A DNA stretch of 8,048 nt from Rhodospirillales bacterium (GTDB lineage: Bacteria; Pseudomonadota; Alphaproteobacteria; UBA828): positions 1 to 8,048 of the forward strand of contig JAPOPO010000335.1 of assembly GCA_026712885.1 (NCBI GenBank), written 5' to 3'. Shown one piece after another: positions 1 through 3,788 of the stretch; the first letter of the stretch is position 1, and every line of letters starts with the position of its first letter. The notes under the pieces were generated by a model. It made no database searches, was not told where the DNA came from, and saw only the letters and a program-made list of their open reading frames with translations. The translations under genes were made by a program, and so were the position numbers.

Positions 1-122
1 ACCTCACCGTCTACGGCTTCAGCCCGCAACTGGTGGTGACCCACGAGGAGCGCGACAGCAACGCCCAGCTCATCAGCTACGACCGCACCCACGGCGAGCT
101 GCGCTTCGTGCGCCAGTTCTGA
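1..122 (+). CDS. C-terminal end of a probable Slam-type (DUF560) outer-membrane protein, 5' truncated by window edge
   Basis: The frame starting at base 3 is open for 39 codons and stops with TGA at 120-122; the start lies outside the window. The visible peptide has alternating beta-strand character. It contains a Gly-Phe-Ser-Pro segment followed by a strand, then HEERDSNAQLISYDR, and ends in VRQF with a terminal Phe, the usual signature of the last strand of an outer-membrane barrel. The sequence 'Pro-x-Leu ... Glu-Arg-x-x-Ser-Asn ... Tyr-Asp-Arg ... Phe-stop' is how I recall the end of the C-terminal barrel of Slam proteins, which carry surface lipoproteins such as TbpB across the outer membrane. 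A TbpB-like lipoprotein encoded 3.7 kb downstream supports this reading. The assignment rests on a short tail; another barrel family is possible. Confidence 0.6.
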   Translation, partial: LTVYGFSPQLVVTHEERDSNAQLISYDRTHGELRFVRQF

Positions 123-573
123 TCCGGCGGGGCGCCCCGCGCGCGCCCACGGCGGCGAGCCCGCGGCCATCTCGGTGAACGCCGATCCTCCGCCCGCCGC
201 GCTCCGCTCCCTTGCGCCGCGCAGGCCCGGCGACGGTACATCCATCGGGCGAGGATCGCGGGACTCGAGAGCCACCGGCGATCCTCTGGCGCAGCCGGAG
301 TCCCGCGCCGCGGTGCCGGCGGCGTCACGGAGCGACCCCTGCGTGCGCCACACCCGGGCCCGTGCGCCCGCACCTGGCGTGCCCGATGTCCATGAACGAC
401 CTGGATCATGCGGTGCGCCGCCTCGACGAAGCCGCCTCGAAGCGGGGCCGGAAGCCCCGGGGAGGGGGGGGTGTGTCGCGATCCCCGAATGCTCATTCGG
501 TGGTTTGTCGCGAACGAAGGGCTCCCCCCCGACGTCGACGAGCGGCGAATCGGCCTGCGCGCGGATCGCTGCC
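123..573. other. Gene-poor stretch with possible frameshifted coding remnants
   Basis: No single frame gives a convincing protein here. A 12-bp G/C palindrome (CGGGGCGCCCCG, 128-139) follows the preceding stop but has no T-run. Fragments that look coding occur in two different frames: from the ATG at 386 or 392 (MNDLDHAVRRLDEAASKRG) and from about 477 to 560 (around WFVANEGLPPDVDERR). The coding-like signal then continues in a third frame in the feature at 574-786. Runs of eight G (464-471) and seven C (524-530) lie near the apparent frame changes. A 6-bp stem with a 5-nt loop sits at 443-459. This could be a decayed gene, sequencing error in homopolymers, or chance in G+C-rich DNA. Confidence 0.4.
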
Positions 574-786
574 GTGCTCTGGATCGACGGCCTGGACGTG
601 CGCGGCGTCGAGAGAGTCTGGAACGGACGGCCCGACGGGAAGGCGCCACGCAAGAGCAGCCCGCGCGACTATGGCGGGCAGTGCGCGGACTGCGGCGGGG
701 GCGTGACCAGGACCCGCGCCCGCGAATGCCGGGGGTTGGGGATCACGGTGCGCTGCCCCGAGTGCGAGCTGGAGTTCTTCCCGTAG
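574..786 (+). CDS. Small zinc-ribbon-like hypothetical protein (start uncertain)
   Basis: I do not recognise the family. From a GTG at 574 the frame gives 70 residues ending in TAG at 784-786. The C-terminal half has two cysteine pairs, C37-x2-C40 (QCADCGGG) and C61-x2-C64 (VRCPECELEFFP), separated by a basic segment with one more Cys. This pattern suggests a small zinc ribbon. The first 20 residues (LWIDGLDVRGVERVWNG) look like ordinary protein with G/C-biased third positions. The start is not secure: no good ribosome binding site precedes 574, and upstream coding-like sequence is in another frame, so this may be the 3' end of a frameshifted gene of roughly 130 residues beginning near 386. 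An alpA-like gene follows 77 bp downstream on the same strand. Confidence 0.42.
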   Translation: MLWIDGLDVRGVERVWNGRPDGKAPRKSSPRDYGGQCADCGGGVTRTRARECRGLGITVRCPECELEFFP

Positions 787-814
787 GGCGCGCAATTGGC
801 GATAGGGACGCGCC
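787..814. repeat. Inverted repeat upstream of the alpA-like gene
   Basis: GGCGCG at 787-792 is repeated inverted as CGCGCC at 809-814 with a 16-nt spacer that contains CAATTG. It lies 50 bp before the alpA start. It could be an operator or a weak RNA stem, but six G/C-only base pairs are easily found by chance in this sequence. Confidence 0.25.
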
Positions 815-863
815 GCACCCGTGTGGAACAGTCGGAACCCCAATCCGAACGAGGAGCAGACCG

Positions 864-1052
864 ATGGAACGATTGCTGCGGCGTCGCGAAGTCCAGAACC
901 TGACCACCCTGTCGAAGACGACCCTGTACGCGAAGATGAAGACCGGCGAGTTCCCGCGCCCGCTCAGTCTCGGAAAGCAGCCTGTCGCGTGGCGGGCCTC
1001 GGACGTCGAGGCGTGGATTCACGCGCAACCCGAGCGCGCCGCGGTGGCCTGA
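864..1052 (+). CDS. AlpA-family helix-turn-helix regulator/excisionase-like protein
   Basis: A 62-residue protein starting at ATG 864, with a strong ribosome binding site (GAGGAG, 851-856, 7 nt before the ATG). It matches the AlpA / HTH_17 (MerR-like winged HTH) family in length and order: an N-terminal RRREVQNLTTLSKTTLYAKM helix-turn-helix (residues 6-25), the wing with GEFPRPLSLGK (28-38), then VAWRASDVEAWI (41-52), the usual C-terminal helix. Family members bind DNA and act as prophage or island regulators and excision factors, activating integrase genes. No integrase is found in the window, so the target is unknown. The gene converges on the three-gene RHH operon at 1146-1971. A frameshifted copy of its 3' end sits at 2091-2161. 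Confidence 0.9.
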   Translation: MERLLRRREVQNLTTLSKTTLYAKMKTGEFPRPLSLGKQPVAWRASDVEAWIHAQPERAAVA

Positions 1053-1145
1053 CATCGCATCCGACCGCCGGCCCGTGGCGCCAAGCCCCTGACGAGGCGG
1101 TGATCGCGCGTGCAAGCGAGGCGCGGTAGACGCGGCTCCAACGGT

Positions 1146-1352
1146 TCAGTCTTTCCTGTCGGAGCCCGCCTGCCCGGCCTCCCGCTTCCGAAGGGCCTCC
1201 ATCCTGCTCACCTCGCGCTCGATCGCGAAGATGATGAAATCGTGCTGGGAGAGCCCCCGCACGGCGGAGCAGGCGGCCATGCGCTCGACCAGGCGCGGCA
1301 TCATGCGCATGTTGATGTTGACGTTCACGTCGCGCCCGCGTCCCGGGGTCAA
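1146..1352 (-). CDS. Arc/ribbon-helix-helix-like small protein, copy 1 of cassette
   Basis: A 68-residue protein, the last gene of a three-gene - strand operon. It has a short beta-strand (VNVNINMRM, residues 9-17), then MPRLVERMAACSAVRGLSQHDFI and a second helix AIEREVSRMEALRKRE with a charged tail. This strand-helix-helix order fits RHH DNA-binding proteins of the Arc/MetJ type, which bind as dimers through the strand. Its closest relative in the window is the protein at 2228-2419, with the same NVN strand, PRL-ER, HDFI and EREVS/EREIS motifs. The start is uncertain. TTG at 1352 overlaps the upstream stop by 4 nt (TTGA), matching the other junctions, but a GTG at 1328 would place the strand at the very N-terminus, as in the paralogue. 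No clear ribosome binding site is seen for either. Confidence 0.75.
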   Translation of the reverse strand: MTPGRGRDVNVNINMRMMPRLVERMAACSAVRGLSQHDFIIFAIEREVSRMEALRKREAGQAGSDRKD

Positions 1353-1756
1353 GCGTCGATGGCTGGCCGCCCGAACTCATGGTCGCGCCACACCGACAAC
1401 TCTTCGGTCGCGACACACTCGGTCTCGATGGCGCGGCGTATGAGCTCCGTCTGGGTGAACCCGTTCGCCGCCGCCGCCGCGTTGATGCGGGCCAACAAGG
1501 TCTGACCGAGCCGGATGTTGACCTGCATGCCGGTCCCGCTCGTTTCTCGTTCGTGCTTCGGCCGGGGGCGAGCATTCCATTCGGTCGCGAAACACTCGGC
1601 CTCGATGGCGCGGCGTATGAGCTCCGTCCGGGTGAACCCGATCGCCGCCGCCGCCGCGTCGATGCGGTCGGCCAGGGTCCGACTGAGCCAGAAGTTCACC
1701 GGCTCACCGCCGTCCCGCGCCTTCTTTGTCCCGCGGTTCGTCGACGCGGATCTCAC
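1349..1756 (-). CDS. Tandem double ribbon-helix-helix DNA-binding protein
   Basis: A 135-residue protein with two copies of the same RHH unit exactly 59 residues apart. Unit 1 (about 20-54) reads VNFWLSRTLADRIDAAAAAI then GFTRTELIRRAIEAE. Unit 2 (about 79-113) reads VNIRLGQTLLARINAAAAAN then GFTQTELIRRAIETE. Each has a strand, helix, turn and helix. The two units are joined by a basic linker rich in Arg, Pro and Lys, and the protein ends in a WRDHEFG tail shared with the paralogue at 2416-2634. One chain could therefore form a two-strand sheet that normally needs a dimer; the F-plasmid relaxosome protein TraY is a known case of two RHH units in one chain. The GTG start at 1756 overlaps the upstream TGA by 4 nt, implying translational coupling; the GTG at Val20 is an alternative. 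No relaxase is nearby, so autoregulation or an island-maintenance role is inference. Confidence 0.8.
   Translation of the reverse strand: MRSASTNRGTKKARDGGEPVNFWLSRTLADRIDAAAAAIGFTRTELIRRAIEAECFATEWNARPRPKHERETSGTGMQVNIRLGQTLLARINAAAAANGFTQTELIRRAIETECVATEELSVWRDHEFGRPAIDA
1404..1700. repeat. Direct repeat of 120 bp within the double-RHH gene
   Basis: Bases 1404-1523 and 1581-1700 align without gaps at an offset of 177 nt (59 codons). By hand I count 15 mismatches in 120 positions, about 87% identity. Mismatches are few in the first 78 bases (five) and denser at the end. This is the DNA trace of the internal duplication that gave the gene its two RHH units. Confidence 0.85.
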
Positions 1757-1971
1757 GCCGGAACTGCCGGCACCTCGGCCATCGGCGCGCCATTGCGAAT
1801 CCGCTTCGTCGTGCCGTAGAGCGCGAATCGCACCGCGTCCGACGCGGTGTGCCGACGCCCGGGGATGACGGTCTCCTGGTCCAGGTGCCGCCTGAGATAA
1901 TCGAGTTCCGCAGCGTCCTCGATCGTGAGACGTATGTGCAGGTGCCGATTGTGGTCGCCGTCGTGTTTCAT
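1753..1971 (-). CDS. Small RHH-like protein, first gene of the three-gene operon
   Basis: A 72-residue protein starting at ATG 1971. On the - strand a GGAG ribosome binding site lies 7 nt before the ATG, and a sigma70-like promoter lies about 50 bp further upstream. The sequence has a possible strand (HLHIRLTIED, residues 10-19), a helix (AAELDYLRRHL, 20-30), a turn with PGRR, and a second helix TASDAVRFALYG (42-53), followed by a basic and then Ala/Pro-rich tail. This looks like an RHH fold but is clearly different from the two neighbour types, and it has no paralogue in the second cassette. It may be a co-regulator or antitoxin-like protein; no toxin gene is visible. The gene overlaps the next one by 4 nt (GTGA). 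Confidence 0.7.
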   Translation of the reverse strand: MKHDGDHNRHLHIRLTIEDAAELDYLRRHLDQETVIPGRRHTASDAVRFALYGTTKRIRNGAPMAEVPAVPA

Positions 1972-2017
1972 GATCACTCTCCGTCGCGCATACGGGCGGC
2001 GTTCATGTGTCGAGCCG

Positions 2018-2045
2018 AGTGTACCACCCGAACACGCCGAATCAA
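2018..2045 (-). promoter_or_regulatory. Putative sigma70-type promoter for the three-gene RHH operon
   Basis: On the - strand, TTGATT (2045-2040) and TACACT (2023-2018) are separated by 16 bp, each matching the sigma70 consensus at four of six positions. The -10 box lies about 47 bp upstream of the ATG at 1971, with a GGAG ribosome binding site in between. It is the best promoter-like pair I see in this intergenic region, judged by eye. Confidence 0.5.
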
Positions 2046-2090
2046 CCGACGTGCCACGCGAGCAACATCGTGTTGATCTCGTCGTGCACA

Positions 2091-2161
2091 TGTCGCGTGG
2101 CGAGCCTTCGGACATCGAGGCGTGGATTCACGCGCAACCCGAACGCGCCGCGGTGACCTGA
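2091..2161 (+). pseudogene. Truncated, frameshifted remnant of an alpA 3' end
   Basis: These 71 bases align with 983-1052 of the intact alpA-like gene with four substitutions and one inserted base. The shared part corresponds to residues VAWRASDVEAWIHAQPERAA and the stop. The extra T (GCCTTCGG against GCCTCGG) breaks the frame inside this segment. Nothing upstream of 2091 resembles the helix-turn-helix half, so the copy lacks its N-terminus. Weaker similarity continues for roughly 30 bp past the stop. It faces the second RHH cluster in the same orientation as the intact gene faces the first, which identifies it as the left end of a duplicated cassette. Confidence 0.85.
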
Positions 2162-2227
2162 TATCGCACCCGACGGATGAACCCGTGTGGCGCGGCAATC
2201 GAACCGCACCGTTCGGCTCACCTGCCC

Positions 2228-2419
2228 TCAGCCGCTCGGCGCCCGCCCCGCGTCCCGCGCCTCCCGCGCCCGGCGCGCGAGCCGGGCCTCGATCTGGCTG
2301 ATCTCGCGCTCGACCGCGTGGAGGATGAAGTCGTGCCGGGTGAGCCCTCGCGCGGCGCAACAGGCGTCCAGGCGCTCGGCCAGTCGCGGCGTCATGCGGA
2401 GGTTGACGTTGACGCTCAT
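2228..2419 (-). CDS. Arc/ribbon-helix-helix-like small protein, copy 2 of cassette
   Basis: A 63-residue protein starting at ATG 2419, with a strong GGAGGT ribosome binding site just upstream on the - strand. The ATG overlaps the TGA of the preceding gene by 4 nt (ATGA). It starts directly with the strand MSVNVNLRM, then TPRLAERLDACCAARGL, a helix RHDFILHAVEREISQIEARL and an Arg/Ala-rich tail. It is homologous to the protein at 1146-1352. Together with the upstream gene it repeats the last two genes of the first cluster. RHH proteins usually bind operator DNA as dimers and often repress their own operon; that is family knowledge, not shown here. Confidence 0.8.
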   Translation of the reverse strand: MSVNVNLRMTPRLAERLDACCAARGLTRHDFILHAVEREISQIEARLARRAREARDAGRAPSG

Positions 2420-2634
2420 GCTGCGACCTCCGTGTCCGGGTGCCGCACGGCGACGGCCGACGTCCCGTACTCGTGCTCGCGCCACGCCGCCAGCTCTTCG
2501 GTGGAAGTGCATTCGGCCTCGATCGCGCGGCGCATCAGCTCGGCGCGGCTGAGCCCGATGGCCGCCGCCGCCGCGTCGATGCGGTCCGCCAACACCTGAC
2601 TGAGCCGAATGTTGACATTCTCCACGTAATCCAT
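2416..2634 (-). CDS. Single ribbon-helix-helix DNA-binding protein, paralogue of the double-RHH protein
   Basis: A 72-residue protein from ATG 2634, chosen because AGGAAGG lies 6 nt upstream on the - strand and because the protein then begins MDYVENVNIRLSQ, putting the RHH strand near the N-terminus. The core is VNIRLSQVLADRIDAAAAAI (residues 7-26), then GLSRAELMRRAIEAEC, followed by the tail TEELAAWREHEYG. The tail matches the end of the protein at 1349-1756 and the core matches both of its RHH units, but here there is only one unit. The gene is first in a two-gene operon and diverges from the porin gene across about 156 bp. An inverted repeat just upstream (2648-2665) is a candidate operator. 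Confidence 0.83.
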   Translation of the reverse strand: MDYVENVNIRLSQVLADRIDAAAAAIGLSRAELMRRAIEAECTSTEELAAWREHEYGTSAVAVRHPDTEVAA

Positions 2635-2647
2635 GTGCGCCTTCCTC

Positions 2648-2665
2648 TGTGGCGCAATTGCCACA
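2648..2665. promoter_or_regulatory. Candidate operator: TGTGGC-N6-GCCACA inverted repeat
   Basis: Perfect 6-bp arms TGTGGC (2648-2653) and GCCACA (2660-2665) flank GCAATT. The site lies directly upstream of the ribosome binding site of the RHH gene starting at 2634, where an autorepressor would be expected to bind. Function is inferred from position and symmetry only. Confidence 0.4.
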
Positions 2666-2740
2666 AATGCGGTGATGTACCGACGAAATTCTCCCGCAAC
2701 CCTTGCACTGCGCGTCCCGGACGCTGAATCATCCGCCGCA

Positions 2741-2759
2741 CTCGCCGATTCCGGGCGAG
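2741..2759. repeat. Inverted repeat in the porin upstream region
   Basis: CTCGCC (2741-2746) and GGCGAG (2754-2759) pair across a 7-nt spacer. The repeat is 32 bp before the porin ATG, so it could be an operator or a 5'-leader stem-loop. I see no convincing -35/-10 pair for the porin; TTGCAC near 2703 is only a weak candidate. Confidence 0.35.
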
Positions 2760-2790
2760 CATACAACATGAGTTCAATTGGGAGACAACG

Positions 2791-3720
2791 ATGAGACACA
2801 CGAGACAGCTCCTTGCCATCGTCGCGTCGGGAGCCCTGGCCCTGCCGATGACGACGGTGGTACAGGCCGGCGAAGCCACCCTCTACGGCAGCCTCCGCAC
2901 CGGCGTGATCATGCACAATCCCGATGATGACGGGGATACCACGTGGGACATCGGCAGCCGCGGAGACTCGCTGTCGAGCCGCGCCGGCATCAAGGCTTCG
3001 CACGAGCTGGACGGGGGAATGACCGTCGGGGCCCGCATCGAGAAGAAGCTGGGCACTTGGGGCACCAGACTCCAGTACGCATCCGTCTCGGCCGACGGTT
3101 TCGGCACGCTGTCGGTTGGGCAGCAGTGGACCACCTTCTACAACGCGACAACCATCGACGGCGCCTACTTCTTCGGCGGCAACTCGGATGTCATCTTCCG
3201 CTCCAACGGAGTCCAGTATTCAAGCGATTTCGGTGGCCCGTTCAATTTCTCTGCCATGGTTGGAGACAACAACAGCGCCTCCGAGGAGAAGGTGGGTGAC
3301 AACGCGACTGCCCAAGGCGACGGAATGGATGTCGTGCAGCTCTCGGGGACGCTCGGCGTCGGCGGCGTGAACCTCAGCGTGGGATGGATGGACAACGACG
3401 AGGTTGCCGAGGACATCGGTGTGCGAGCCTCCGGATCGTTTGGCCCCTTGGGCTACAAGATCGGCGGAGGGACAAGAGAGATGGAGGACGGCACCGATAT
3501 CGATCGATTCGGAGCCTTCGCAAGCTACGCCGTCATGGAAGGTGGAACGCTCTATGCCGAGTACGAGGACATCGACTCGGACAACGACGCGGATGACAAC
3601 GATCATCTCGTCCTGGGGTACGCACACAATCCGGCGCCCGGGTTCACGGTCATCGCCGAGTTCATGACACCCGATTCGGGCACGGACAAGGGCACCGTGG
3701 CGCTGAAGGTCGACTTCTGA
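2791..3720 (+). CDS. Outer-membrane porin, Gram-negative porin family
   Basis: A 309-residue protein starting at ATG 2791, with GGGAG placed 6 nt upstream. Residues 1-26 form a signal peptide (MRHTRQ, a hydrophobic core, then VVQA with cleavage before GEATLYGSLR). The mature part starts with a barrel strand typical of general porins (ATLYGSLRTGVIM) and has GTLSVGQQWTTFYN at about 107-120, resembling the conserved strand before the constriction loop. It then has RSNGVQYSSDF, like the R-x-x-N-S-V-x-Y motif, and ends GTVALKVDF with a C-terminal Phe for barrel insertion. Loops are rich in Asp and Glu (DNDEVAEDIG; DIDSDNDADDNDH), which suggests cation preference or a saline habitat. At about 283 mature residues it is short for a classical 16-strand porin. 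The lipoprotein gene follows 68 bp downstream with no obvious terminator between, so co-transcription is likely. Confidence 0.9.
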   Translation: MRHTRQLLAIVASGALALPMTTVVQAGEATLYGSLRTGVIMHNPDDDGDTTWDIGSRGDSLSSRAGIKASHELDGGMTVGARIEKKLGTWGTRLQYASVSADGFGTLSVGQQWTTFYNATTIDGAYFFGGNSDVIFRSNGVQYSSDFGGPFNFSAMVGDNNSASEEKVGDNATAQGDGMDVVQLSGTLGVGGVNLSVGWMDNDEVAEDIGVRASGSFGPLGYKIGGGTREMEDGTDIDRFGAFASYAVMEGGTLYAEYEDIDSDNDADDNDHLVLGYAHNPAPGFTVIAEFMTPDSGTDKGTVALKVDF

Positions 3721-3754
3721 ACGCTTCAACCGAACCACCCACCACTGGAACAAA

Positions 3755-3770
3755 CGACGGTTGACCGTCG
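3755..3770 (+). repeat. Intergenic hairpin between porin and lipoprotein genes
   Basis: CGACGG (3755-3760) and CCGTCG (3765-3770) form a 6-bp stem with a TTGA tetraloop. It is followed by AAAAC rather than a T-run, so it is not a standard + strand terminator. It sits 18 bp before the lipoprotein ATG and could tune processing or relative expression of the two genes. Confidence 0.4.
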
Positions 3771-3788
3771 AAAACTTGGGAGAAAGTC

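Noticed and set aside
1146..2634. Toxin-antitoxin locus
   Set aside because: RHH proteins are common antitoxins, but every gene in both clusters looks like a DNA-binding protein and no toxin-like partner (RelE, MazF, PIN, GNAT) is present.
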